This document shows positions 5,721-12,564 of a stretch of DNA of 13,214 nucleotides, piece after piece; position 1 is the first letter of the stretch, and every line of letters begins with the position of its first letter. This stretch comes from JBDTMC01 sp039934475. GTDB lineage: Bacteria; Acidobacteriota; Terriglobia; Bryobacterales; Bryobacteraceae. The position numbers were made by a program, and so were the translations under genes. A model generated the notes under the pieces. That model saw nothing but the letters and a program-made list of their open reading frames with translations. It did no database searches and was not told the origin of the DNA. The stretch lies in contig JBDTMC010000195.1 of assembly GCA_039934475.1 (NCBI GenBank), forward strand, positions 1-13,214, read 5' to 3'.

Positions 5721-6810
5721 AAGAGAGCGCCTCAATCGCATCCTGGCGGGCGGCTTTCAAGCCGGGGTAGATAGCTCCCAAGAGAGCTCCGGTGAGGGCG
5801 ACGGCAAAGGCTCGGGGCCACCAATCGGGGACGATGTGCTGAGAGAGTGCCGCCGGGACAAAAGTGGCAATGGCCCATTTGGCGACGAACGAAAGGAGAA
5901 TTCCGGCGATCCAGCCGATGATGGCGAGCAACGCCGTCTCCCGGAGTAGGATGTTCAAGATGTAGCCGGGGGAGGCGCCGAGCGCTTTGAGGACGCCAAT
6001 CTCGCGGGTTCGCTCCAAGACGGCCGCGTACATAGTCAACGACACCACCATGAAACCGAGGACGATGGACAGGCCGATGATGACCGCGATGAAGGTGTTG
6101 AGGCCGGGGACGTTCTCAACCGTGAACATCGAGGTGAATTCGGCGATCGAATAGATGGGGTAGCCGGGGAGTTTTGCTCGAAGGTCTGTCACGACGGCGT
6201 CGGTGAGTTTGGCATCGTCCAGCTTCACCAATACCTGGGAGAGTTTGCCGGTGTTGCTGGTGAGATCCTGCAGAGTTTTGATGGGCACGAAGAGACGGCC
6301 TAGTTTTCCCGCGCCGACTACGCCTACGATCTTCCAATCGTGTTCGAGGATGCGAATGCTGTCGCCGGCGTGCTTCTTGTTCTGGCGGGCGTAATACTCA
6401 TCGACCAGCACTTCTACCTTGTCCTGGAAAGGGCCACCTTCCAAATAGGTGAAGCCTCCGCTGATGCGGTTGAACTCGTCGAGGTCGATGCCGGTTACCG
6501 TATTCACCCCGCCGATGGGCTGGATGGCCATTCCCGTGGCCATCGCGACATGAGGTTGTTTGCGGAGGAAATCGAGCATCTTCTCCGGCATGGCGGCGGC
6601 GCTAAAGCTGATGGCGTTGGCAGAGTTCGGGGGGCGAACCCAGATGTCGGCGCCCGTGCCTCTGGCGCGATCGGCGGAGTCGGTAAGCAGGCCGCGGCTG
6701 ATTCCTACGAGGGTAAGAATCATGGTGACCTGCATGCCGATGGTGAAGGCGGTCAGCAGGGTGCGCAGGGGCCGGTGCTTGAGGTTTTCGAAGACTAGTT
6801 TATTGACCAA
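5713..6810 (-). CDS. ABC transporter permease, MacB/FtsX type
   Basis: A 365-residue inner-membrane permease of the MacB/FtsX class with the usual four-helix plan. A first helix lies at about 17-38 (LLTAFTIGMQVTMILTLVGIS), followed by a large extracytoplasmic domain at about 40-235. Three C-terminal helices lie at about 238-262, 288-312 and 332-352, with the cytoplasmic loop ERTREIGVLKALGASPGYI that docks the ATPase. The start is TTG 6810: no ATG or GTG lies upstream in frame after the cobT stop, the protein from there has the expected family N-terminus, and AAGGA lies 10-11 nt before it. It begins 48 nt after cobT and overlaps the ATPase gene by 8 bp, so the transporter may be a distal part of the cobalamin transcript. 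The function in relation to B12 is unproven. Confidence 0.92.
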   Translation of the reverse strand: MVNKLVFENLKHRPLRTLLTAFTIGMQVTMILTLVGISRGLLTDSADRARGTGADIWVRPPNSANAISFSAAAMPEKMLDFLRKQPHVAMATGMAIQPIGGVNTVTGIDLDEFNRISGGFTYLEGGPFQDKVEVLVDEYYARQNKKHAGDSIRILEHDWKIVGVVGAGKLGRLFVPIKTLQDLTSNTGKLSQVLVKLDDAKLTDAVVTDLRAKLPGYPIYSIAEFTSMFTVENVPGLNTFIAVIIGLSIVLGFMVVSLTMYAAVLERTREIGVLKALGASPGYILNILLRETALLAIIGWIAGILLSFVAKWAIATFVPAALSQHIVPDWWPRAFAVALTGALLGAIYPGLKAARQDAIEALSYD

Positions 6811-6858
6811 AGGACAGAGTTCCTTGGGGGGCTGGTGCGTCAGTGCGCCGGAGAACGG

Positions 6859-7935
6859 CTACTTGGATATTGTATCGTGTCGGGCGCCGGAGTCGGTGAC
6901 TCCTGCGGACGAGAATGATGCCATCTCGGTATAGAGGTGCCAGGACGTTTCGAGCAGGTTGATGGCAAGGGCCGCGCCGGTGCCCTCGCCTAAGCGGAGG
7001 TCGAGATCGAACTGGGGCTCGACGCCGAGGAAATCGAGCATCAGGGCGTGGGCACGTTCGGCGGAGCGGTGGGAGAAGAGGGCGACGTCGAGTGAGTCGG
7101 GAGAGAAGGCCCGGGCGACGAGGGCGGCGGAGGAGCTGATGAAGCCGTCCACAACTACCGGCAGGCGTTCGGCAGCAGCGCCGAGGAGGAAGCCGGCCAT
7201 AGCCCCAATCTCGAAACCGCCATAGGCGGCGAGGATAGAGATGGGGTCGGTGGCGCCGTGGTGGAGCAGAAGCGCTTCCTGAACGGCGAGACGCTTTCGG
7301 GCGAGGCCACCCTCGTCCACTCCGGTGCCGGCGCCGACCGTGTGAATCGCGTCTTGGCCGGAGAAGGCGCTTAAGAGGGCGGCCGCGGAGGTTGTGTTGC
7401 CGATGCCCATTTCGCCGATGCCGACGACGTGGAACCGTCCGGAGGCTTCGATTGCCAGTTCGATACCGGCCTCGATGGCGTCGATGGCCTGGCCGCGGGA
7501 CATGGCGGGCGCGCGTACGAAGTTCACGGTACCCGGTGCGATTTTCAGGTTCACCGCGCCTGGGATTTCGTCGCCTTTCACGCCCATGTCCACCACTACC
7601 GGCTCAATTCCGAAATGGCGGCAGAGCACACAGATGGCTGCGCCTCCGCCGAGGAAGTTGTACACCATCTGACGGGTGACTTCTTGAGGATAGGCACTGA
7701 CTCCTTCGTCGACCACGCCATGATCGCCACAGAAGATGAAGAGTCCCTTGGTCTCGACGGCGGGGTCCGGACGGTTGGCAATGAGTGCGTAATGGAGGTA
7801 GAGGCGCTCCAGCTTACCGAGGCTGCCGCGCGGTTTGGTGAGTGAATCCCAGCGGTCTTCCACCTGGCGGGACAGCGATGGGTCACCGATGGGTTTGATG
7901 CGGCCAAGCGTTGCGTCAACAAGTTCAGAAATCAT
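6859..7935 (-). CDS. cobT: Nicotinate-nucleotide--dimethylbenzimidazole phosphoribosyltransferase
   Basis: CobT activates the lower-ligand base by transferring phosphoribose from nicotinate mononucleotide to 5,6-dimethylbenzimidazole, giving alpha-ribazole phosphate for cobalamin assembly. The 358-residue length is normal. Visible family motifs are KPRGSLGKLE (34-43), FCGDHGV (68-74), YPQEVTRQMV (82-91) and GEMGIGNTTSAAAL (174-187, with E175). RLGEGTGAAL contains E317, matching the catalytic glutamate known in the Salmonella enzyme. The ATG overlaps the cobC stop as ATGA (7932-7935), so the two are coupled. It is the last cobalamin gene of the operon. The actual base used (dimethylbenzimidazole or another benzimidazole or purine) cannot be decided from sequence. 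Confidence 0.97.
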   Translation of the reverse strand: MISELVDATLGRIKPIGDPSLSRQVEDRWDSLTKPRGSLGKLERLYLHYALIANRPDPAVETKGLFIFCGDHGVVDEGVSAYPQEVTRQMVYNFLGGGAAICVLCRHFGIEPVVVDMGVKGDEIPGAVNLKIAPGTVNFVRAPAMSRGQAIDAIEAGIELAIEASGRFHVVGIGEMGIGNTTSAAALLSAFSGQDAIHTVGAGTGVDEGGLARKRLAVQEALLLHHGATDPISILAAYGGFEIGAMAGFLLGAAAERLPVVVDGFISSSAALVARAFSPDSLDVALFSHRSAERAHALMLDFLGVEPQFDLDLRLGEGTGAALAINLLETSWHLYTEMASFSSAGVTDSGARHDTISK

Positions 7936-8441
7936 AGAGTTACCGGGAAAACCTCACAATATGCTTGCTTGAACTGAATGGGATCGATGCCGGCGGCTTG
8001 GCGGAGGAATTCGGAGTTAATGCCGAAGTGGGCGACGACGATGGCTGGAAACGGACCGGAGCGGACCCGCTGCAGCGCGCGCGCGGCACGGACTTGCACT
8101 TCTTCCCAGGTTTCGCCGCCGGGAGCGGGGACGGAGAGCCAATGTTCCAGTTTCTGTTGCGCGAGGTGAGGCCATCCGGCTTCGATCTCTTCCCAGGTGC
8201 GGCCCTCCCATTCGCCGTAGGAGACTTCGGAGAGGTCGTACAGGATTTCCAGGGGAGCGTCGATATAGGCTGCGGTTTCGCGGGCGCGGCGGAGAGGACT
8301 GGAATAGACGATGGCCGGCTGGAGGAGGGCAAGTTGAGCGGCGGCAGCGCGGCCGGCGGCGCTGAGGGGCGAGTCTGTGCGGCCCAACATGACGCCGCGC
8401 ATTTCGGGTTCGGCGTGTCTTACCACAAACAGGTTTGGCAT
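7932..8441 (-). CDS. cobC: Alpha-ribazole phosphatase-like histidine phosphatase
   Basis: A 169-residue member of the histidine phosphatase (phosphoglycerate mutase-like) superfamily. VVRHAEPEM carries the phospho-accepting H9 beside R8, YSSPLRRARETA gives R51/R52, YGEWEGRTWEEIE gives E77, and VVAHFGINSEF gives the second histidine H138. In this context it should remove the 5'-phosphate from alpha-ribazole phosphate or from adenosylcobalamin phosphate, the CobC step between CobT and CobS. It is a little shorter than typical CobC (about 200 residues). The phosphatase family alone does not prove the substrate; its place between cobS and cobT, with a 22-bp overlap with cobS and a 4-bp overlap with cobT, does most of the work. 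Confidence 0.9.
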   Translation of the reverse strand: MPNLFVVRHAEPEMRGVMLGRTDSPLSAAGRAAAAQLALLQPAIVYSSPLRRARETAAYIDAPLEILYDLSEVSYGEWEGRTWEEIEAGWPHLAQQKLEHWLSVPAPGGETWEEVQVRAARALQRVRSGPFPAIVVAHFGINSEFLRQAAGIDPIQFKQAYCEVFPVTL

Positions 8442-9148
8442 GAAAGGAAGAAGAGCGATGCGATTTCAGAAAGCTGGCAGGTGGCGCCGAGGCAATCGCC
8501 GGTGACGCCTCCGATGCGGCGGTGGAAGTATTGGCGTGCGGAGAGCACGAGCAAGGCATTGACGGCGAGCAAGACGGAGCCGAGGCGAATACCGCAGAGC
8601 AGGGCGGCGGCGATGCCTTGGGCAATGGCGAAGAGGGCGACGGGGGTGGACATCGACCGCGCGAACGCCGCTCCTAAACCGGTTCCGGCGGGGCGGGAAA
8701 CCCAAGCCAAGGCGACCATCACCGTGCGAGACAGGGCGAGGACGGCGGCAAGACGCAATACCGCGGGGCCGCTGATAGTGGAGACTCCCAGCCAGCGAGC
8801 GAGTAAGGAGAAGGCTATGGCGGTGGCGCCGTAGGATCCGATGCGGCTGTCTTTAAGGATGGCGTGGATGCGCTCCGGGGAGCGCCCGGCGCGGACGGCG
8901 TCGGCAACATCGGCCAGACCATCCTCATGAAGCGCTCCGGTGACGATGGACCAAAAGGCGACGGCAGCAAGAGCCGCGATGGAGGCGGGCCAAGCGGATT
9001 GCACACCGACGAAGAGGAGGCCGCCGGCGGCACCGAGGGTCCAACCGGTGATGGGGAAGAAGGCGGCCGCGCGCGAGGGCGGAGCTCCTTCACCGGGCAC
9101 TGGCAGAATCGTAAGAAACTGCAAGGCACCAGCTAGAGAGGTAAACAT
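8420..9148 (-). CDS. cobS: Adenosylcobinamide-GDP ribazoletransferase (cobalamin synthase)
   Basis: A 242-residue polytopic inner-membrane enzyme that joins adenosylcobinamide-GDP and alpha-ribazole (phosphate), closing the nucleotide loop. The N-terminus LQFLTILPVP and FPITGWTLGA is typical. The metal-binding motif LHEDGLADVADA (73-84) is intact, as are ILKDSRIGSYGATA (97-110) and GGVTGDCLGAT (213-223). About six hydrophobic helices are visible, around 35-52, 54-72, 108-125, 128-150, 167-188 and 190-205. It starts 6 nt after the cobU stop and overlaps cobC by 22 bp. It is slightly shorter than average because the C-terminus is brief. Confidence 0.96.
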   Translation of the reverse strand: MFTSLAGALQFLTILPVPGEGAPPSRAAAFFPITGWTLGAAGGLLFVGVQSAWPASIAALAAVAFWSIVTGALHEDGLADVADAVRAGRSPERIHAILKDSRIGSYGATAIAFSLLARWLGVSTISGPAVLRLAAVLALSRTVMVALAWVSRPAGTGLGAAFARSMSTPVALFAIAQGIAAALLCGIRLGSVLLAVNALLVLSARQYFHRRIGGVTGDCLGATCQLSEIASLFFLSCQTCLW

Positions 9149-9154
9149 AAAGTG

Positions 9155-9661
9155 TTACTTTACCCTTAGAGGGCAACCGAAGGCCATGAAGTATACGCGG
9201 TGGGCGACTTCGGCCACACGCTGGTTCAGGATTCCGGCATAGTCGCGGAAGCGGCGAGACAGCTCGTTATCCGGGACGATGCCGCAGCCGACTTCATTGG
9301 TCACGAGGACGACCGAGGATGGCGCCCGGGCTGCGACGGCGACGAGGCGGTCGATTTCGGCATCGACGTCGCGGCCGGACAGCATGAGGTTGCTGAGCCA
9401 GAGGGTGAGGCAGTCGACGACCAGAGCGTCGAATTTGGGGGAACGATCCTCAATGACGGCGGCAATGTCGTAGGGCTCTTCGATGGTGATAAAGAGGGGT
9501 CCGCGATCCATTTGATGGCGGCGGACGCGGCGGCGCATTTCCTCATCTAACACTTGAGCGGTAGCGACGAAACCCAGCTTGTGGCCATGGACTTCGGCCA
9601 GCGCGAGGGCGTACTTGCTCTTACCGCTTCGAGCGCCACCCCCAACCAGAATCACAGCCAC
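9155..9661 (-). CDS. cobU: Adenosylcobinamide kinase / adenosylcobinamide-phosphate guanylyltransferase
   Basis: A 168-residue bifunctional CobU/CobP enzyme that phosphorylates adenosylcobinamide and transfers GMP to it. It has the P-loop GGARSGKSKYAL (8-19) and FVATAQVLDEEMRRRVRRH, where H49 matches the guanylylated histidine of the Salmonella enzyme. VVDCLTLWLSNLML and VLVTNEVGCGIVP are strong family motifs, as is the ending RVAEVAHRVYFMAFGCPL. GTG 9661 is preferred because a strong AAGGAGGA (9673-9666) stands a few bases upstream. GTG 9655 would give a GTGA overlap with the btuC stop and remains possible. From 9661 the overlap with btuC is 10 bp. It is functional by all visible motifs. Confidence 0.95.
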   Translation of the reverse strand: MAVILVGGGARSGKSKYALALAEVHGHKLGFVATAQVLDEEMRRRVRRHQMDRGPLFITIEEPYDIAAVIEDRSPKFDALVVDCLTLWLSNLMLSGRDVDAEIDRLVAVAARAPSSVVLVTNEVGCGIVPDNELSRRFRDYAGILNQRVAEVAHRVYFMAFGCPLRVK

Positions 9662-10656
9662 AGACTCCTCCTTCTAGAACGCAAGAGCCAGATAAAGAAC
9701 GGCCCTCCGACGAGGGCGGTAATTACACCGACCGGCAGTTCCCCGGCCGACAGCAGGGTTCGCGACAACGTATCGCAAACGGTTAAGAACGCGGCACCGA
9801 TGAGGCAGGAACACGGCAACAGCAGCCGGTTATCGCCTCCCAAACGCAGCCGGAGCGCGTGCGGCACCAGTAAACCGACGAATCCGATAGGGCCGGTGAG
9901 TGCGGTGACCATGGCGGTGAGAAACGACCCTGCCAGAAATCCGCCCAACATCAGCCGCGGGACGTGGACGCCGCGGGCGGCGGCCCAATCCTCACCAACG
10001 GCAAGAACATTCCACTCGCGGGCCTTCCAAGTGACTAACACGAGAACGGGAACCGTGGCTGTGGCCAAGGCCGCCAGTGTCGAATATTCCACCGACTCAA
10101 TGCCGCCCATCAACCACCGAACGATGGCAAACGACTGTCCAAAACTGGCAAAGTTCTGGAGCAACAGGATGGTTGCCAGGCAAATGCTGTTGACGGTGAC
10201 GCCAGACAGCAACAAGGTAAACGATGACATGCGGCGGCCCTCGGAAGCAACCGCGAGGACGAGGAGGAGGGCGAGGGCGCCTCCGGAAATGGAGCCGACC
10301 CAGATGGCGGGAAGGCCTCCGGCGTACTCCCAGCCGAAGCAGATGGCTGTTACAGCGCCGAGGGAAGAGCCGCTGGAGACGCCGAGCGTGTAGGGGTCGG
10401 CGAGGGGATCGCGGAGCAGAGCCTGGAACAGAACTCCGGCTGTGGCGAGGGCCGCGCCGGCGAGCAGCGAGAGCAGAACGCGCGGCAGGCGGGCACGGAA
10501 GAGGATCTCGTGGTCAGGTCCGGGGGAGAGGACGGACTGCCAGTGAAGCGTGGTGGAGCCGACGAGCGGCGCCACGACAGCCACCAGCAACATGGCGGCA
10601 GCGGAGAGGAACACCGCCGTCCAGAGCCGCCTAGGGGTGACCGGTTTCAGAACCAT
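9652..10656 (-). CDS. btuC: Corrinoid (vitamin B12) ABC transporter permease, FecCD family
   Basis: A 334-residue inner-membrane permease of the BtuC/FecCD family with about ten hydrophobic helices. Typical stretches are RLPRVLLSLLAGAALATAGVLFQALLRDPLADPYTLGVSSG (split here only by reading), the LLLSGVTVN helix, WLMGG, GPIGFVGLLVPHALR (the ATPase-contacting loop) and SAGELPVGVITALVGGPFFIWLLR at the end. Family members import either cobalamin or ferric siderophores. The riboswitch and cob genes point to corrinoid. ATG 10656 is chosen; a GTG at 10677 would add seven residues but has no ribosome site. From 10656 the gene overlaps btuD by 26 bp. The pore pairs with the BtuD-like ATPase and the BtuF-like binding protein encoded just before it. 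Confidence 0.94.
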   Translation of the reverse strand: MVLKPVTPRRLWTAVFLSAAAMLLVAVVAPLVGSTTLHWQSVLSPGPDHEILFRARLPRVLLSLLAGAALATAGVLFQALLRDPLADPYTLGVSSGSSLGAVTAICFGWEYAGGLPAIWVGSISGGALALLLVLAVASEGRRMSSFTLLLSGVTVNSICLATILLLQNFASFGQSFAIVRWLMGGIESVEYSTLAALATATVPVLVLVTWKAREWNVLAVGEDWAAARGVHVPRLMLGGFLAGSFLTAMVTALTGPIGFVGLLVPHALRLRLGGDNRLLLPCSCLIGAAFLTVCDTLSRTLLSAGELPVGVITALVGGPFFIWLLRSRRRSLWL

Positions 10657-11413
10657 AGACAATCCAGGAGCGGCCACCGGGGCCGGACATCATTTGCGTT
10701 TCGACGCCAAAGACGTCGCGGAGCCGGTCAGGGCGAAGGACATCGGCTGGGGGACCGTCGGCGGTGATGCAGCCCCCAGCGAGGAGGACGATGCGGTCTG
10801 CATGGGCGGCGGCGAGGTTGAGATCGTGGGTGACGGCGACGATCATGCGACCTTCCGCGGCGAGGCGGCGCAACAGCGCGTAAATTCCGACCTGATGACG
10901 GAGGTCGAGGAAGGTGGTGGGCTCGTCGAGCAGGAGCACCTGGCCGGATTGGGCGAGGGCGGAGGCGAGGACGACGCGCTGGCGCTCACCACCGCTGAGA
11001 GAGCGAAAGTCGCGGTCGCGAAAGGCAAGCGTATCAGTGACCTCCATTGCCGAATGAACGGCGGCATGGTCTTCGGGCGATTCAAACAGACCATCGCAGT
11101 AGGGGGTGCGGCCCATGAGAACGACCTGTTCGGCGGTGAACGGGAACTCCAGGCGCAGGCTTTGGGGGACAAAGGAGACGACGCGGGCGACGGAGCGGCG
11201 CGGCCAGGCGATGAGGTCGCGGCCATCGAGGTCGCAATGGCCGGTGTAGCCGGTGCGGAGTCCTGCCATGATGCCGAGAAGGGTAGACTTCCCCGCCCCG
11301 TTGGGACCGACCATGGCGGTGAGGCCAGGGCCGTCGAAGTTGAGGTTGATGTCGTGAAGAACGGCTGTCTCGCCGTAACGCATTCCCAAACTGTGAATGT
11401 GATAGGAACTCAA
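10631..11413 (-). CDS. btuD: Corrinoid (vitamin B12) ABC transporter ATP-binding protein
   Basis: A 260-residue ATPase of the FecE/BtuD class. Walker A is GPNGAGKST (36-44), the Q-loop is VPQSLRLEFPFT with Q84, the signature is LSGGERQR (139-146), Walker B is VLLLDEPT with D163-E164, and the H-loop is AVTHDLNLA with H196. The LMGRTPY segment and the short C-terminal region with FGVETQM are typical of siderophore/B12 importers. It starts with TTG, and TTGA (11410-11413) overlaps the btuF stop by 4 bp; a GAGG lies 7 nt upstream of the TTG, supporting this start. It energises BtuC in the same operon. The corrinoid substrate is inferred from context rather than from the ATPase itself. Confidence 0.94.
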   Translation of the reverse strand: MSSYHIHSLGMRYGETAVLHDINLNFDGPGLTAMVGPNGAGKSTLLGIMAGLRTGYTGHCDLDGRDLIAWPRRSVARVVSFVPQSLRLEFPFTAEQVVLMGRTPYCDGLFESPEDHAAVHSAMEVTDTLAFRDRDFRSLSGGERQRVVLASALAQSGQVLLLDEPTTFLDLRHQVGIYALLRRLAAEGRMIVAVTHDLNLAAAHADRIVLLAGGCITADGPPADVLRPDRLRDVFGVETQMMSGPGGRSWIVYGSETGHP

Positions 11414-12264
11414 AGGCCGGCCTCAGGGTGCAGCATGCGGGCGAAGGCGACGGCGGCGTCAACCATGCGGGGACCGGGAACCACATAAATGTCGGAGGCG
11501 ACGGCGAAGACACGATTGCCGTTAACGGCTGAAACAGTGGCGGCGCGACGCCAGAGTTGAGCTACGGAGCGTTTGTGTTCTTCGGTGACACCGACGGTTT
11601 CGGCCATATCGCCCATGTCCACAATCACATCTGGATTGCGTGCGATAATCTCCTCCAACCCGACCTTAGGGTAGGCGGCGGGTGCCTCACGAAAGACATT
11701 AACTCCTCCCGCCAATTCAATCATTTCATTTAGGTAAGATCCCTTTCCAACAGCGACCATACCACTCAATGCGCCGGGATCACGGCCGACAATGAACATC
11801 ATAGTGCGGCGGGGTAACTTAGCGGTGCGGGCGCGGATTTCGTCGAGGCGGGCACGCATGGAGGATTCCAGTTTGGCGGCGGCAGTCTTGGCGCCGGCGG
11901 CGTCGCCCAGTTGGAGGATCGACTTCAGGATCTCCGGTACCGTCTCATGCCCGAGTTCGATGACTTGAATATGTAGCGCGCGGACTTGGGCGGCGATGCG
12001 GGTGGGATTCTGAAGAACGACGACAAGGTCAGGCTTAAGCGAGGCGATTGTTTCGAGGTTGAACTGAAGATAGGTGCCGACCTTGGGGAGCTTTTGGGCT
12101 TCGGCCGGATAGTGACAGAAGGTGGTAACTCCGACGACACGGGACCCAAGCCCGAGGGCGAAGAGGAGTTCCGTGGCGCTGGGCGCAGTTGAGATAATAC
12201 GCAAGGGGGCGGCGGAGGCAGTGAGTGCGAATGCCAGCAACCACCCAACGAGCCGGGTAGACAT
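11410..12264 (-). CDS. btuF: Corrinoid-binding periplasmic protein
   Basis: A 284-residue substrate-binding protein of the BtuF/FepB type. Residues 1-19 form a signal peptide (MSTRLVGWLLAFALTASAA) with an A-S-A cleavage site and no lipobox cysteine, so the protein should be free in a periplasm, as in a two-membrane cell. The mature start LRIISTAPSATELLFALGLG and VVGVTTFCHYPAEAQKLPKVG are the BtuF hallmark; LETIASLKPDLVVVLQNP and LEEIIARNPDVIVDMGD follow, with a long linking helix around residues 110-150. An open frame continues upstream to 12453 but runs through the riboswitch, so ATG 12264 is the start. Its purine-rich ribosome site (12285-12278) lies 12-13 nt upstream inside a small hairpin, implying translational control by cobalamin. 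Confidence 0.95.
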   Translation of the reverse strand: MSTRLVGWLLAFALTASAAPLRIISTAPSATELLFALGLGSRVVGVTTFCHYPAEAQKLPKVGTYLQFNLETIASLKPDLVVVLQNPTRIAAQVRALHIQVIELGHETVPEILKSILQLGDAAGAKTAAAKLESSMRARLDEIRARTAKLPRRTMMFIVGRDPGALSGMVAVGKGSYLNEMIELAGGVNVFREAPAAYPKVGLEEIIARNPDVIVDMGDMAETVGVTEEHKRSVAQLWRRAATVSAVNGNRVFAVASDIYVVPGPRMVDAAVAFARMLHPEAGL

Positions 12265-12272
12265 AGAGCGTA

Positions 12273-12291
12273 GCGTCCCCCCTCGGAACGC
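12273..12291 (-). promoter_or_regulatory. Hairpin enclosing the btuF Shine-Dalgarno candidate
   Basis: On the minus strand GCGTTCC (12291-12285) can pair with GGGACGC (12279-12273) through seven base pairs, one of them a G-U, around the 5-nt loop GAGGG. The only purine-rich ribosome site before btuF, GAGGGGGG, is the loop plus the start of the 3' arm, so it would be masked when the hairpin forms. No run of U follows, which argues against a transcription terminator. Its role as the expression platform of the upstream riboswitch is inferred. Confidence 0.5.
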
Positions 12292-12304
12292 GTTCGGCTT
12301 GAGA

Positions 12305-12447
12305 GAAGAAGAGTCGGTCTCCTGACTTGCGGCGCGCCTTGGTGCGGGCCTTCCCACGAATATCGTAGTGGCCTCGCGGCGTACAACCTGCCGCTTACAG
12401 TTGCGGGGCAGTGGCGGATTCGCACCGCCTTCCCGGCACCCTTCTTC
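12305..12447 (-). promoter_or_regulatory. Cobalamin riboswitch (B12 aptamer)
   Basis: A cobalamin-sensing leader RNA in the 5' UTR of the btu-cob operon. P1 pairs GAAGAAG (12447-12441) with CTTCTTC (12311-12305). Between them lie the conserved blocks in order: GGCGGTGCGAATCCGCC, the CACTGCCCCGCAACTG core with TAAGCGG (CCGCAACTGTAAGCGG at 12406-12391), and near the 3' end AAGTCAGGAGACC (12329-12317), the B12-box sequence. A side stem lies around 12352-12376 (CGTGGGAAGG region). This is one of the clearest elements in the window. In this class ligand binding normally lowers expression. About 40 nt separate the aptamer from btuF ATG 12264, with a hairpin over the ribosome site and no terminator, so control is probably on translation initiation. 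Confidence 0.95.
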
Positions 12448-12458
12448 GGGCAAAACTG

Positions 12459-12464
12459 ATTATA
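12459..12464 (-). promoter_or_regulatory. Promoter -10 box of the btu-cob operon
   Basis: A perfect TATAAT on the minus strand lies just upstream of the riboswitch, predicting a transcript start at about 12451-12452, a few bases before P1. No good -35 box is seen 16-18 nt further up (the hexamer there is near AAACCC). An imperfect palindrome, GGTTTCGGAACC (12483-12494, plus strand), lies near the -35 position and could bind an activator or repressor, but this is speculative. Confidence 0.65.
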
Positions 12465-12516
12465 ACCTGAGTAGATTCTAGGGGTTTCGGAACCGTTAGT
12501 CTTAAATTAGAGCAAC

Positions 12517-12556
12517 CTTTCACCCGAGACGAGGCTCGGTAGGGGTCGATTGAAAG
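12517..12556 (-). terminator. Possible bulged hairpin downstream of the Rrf2 gene
   Basis: Just after the Rrf2 stop, outer arms CTTTCA (12517-12522) and TGAAAG (12551-12556) can pair perfectly, with an inner stem CCGAG/CTCGG (12524-12528 with 12535-12539) and an asymmetric internal loop. There is no U-run on the minus-strand side, so an intrinsic terminator is doubtful. It is listed because it is the only structure between the Rrf2 gene and the btu promoter. Confidence 0.2.
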
Positions 12557-12564
12557 CTTCGCGG

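Noticed and set aside
7965..8834. Plus-strand open frame of 289 codons opposite cobC and cobS
   Set aside because: No domain is visible and both minus-strand genes are intact with catalytic motifs.
9554..10393. Plus-strand open frame of 279 codons opposite btuC
   Set aside because: Low-complexity residue mix (S/T/P/R-rich) and no family motif; it is the complement of a clear FecCD permease.
10550..11488. Plus-strand open frame of 312 codons
   Set aside because: It lies opposite btuD and the start of btuC/end of btuF, has no recognisable domain and shows the composition of the reverse strand of a GC-rich gene. The minus-strand frames carry complete ABC motifs.
12265..12453. N-terminal extension of BtuF from an ATG at 12453
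   Set aside because: The extension is the translated riboswitch. The signal peptide begins at ATG 12264.
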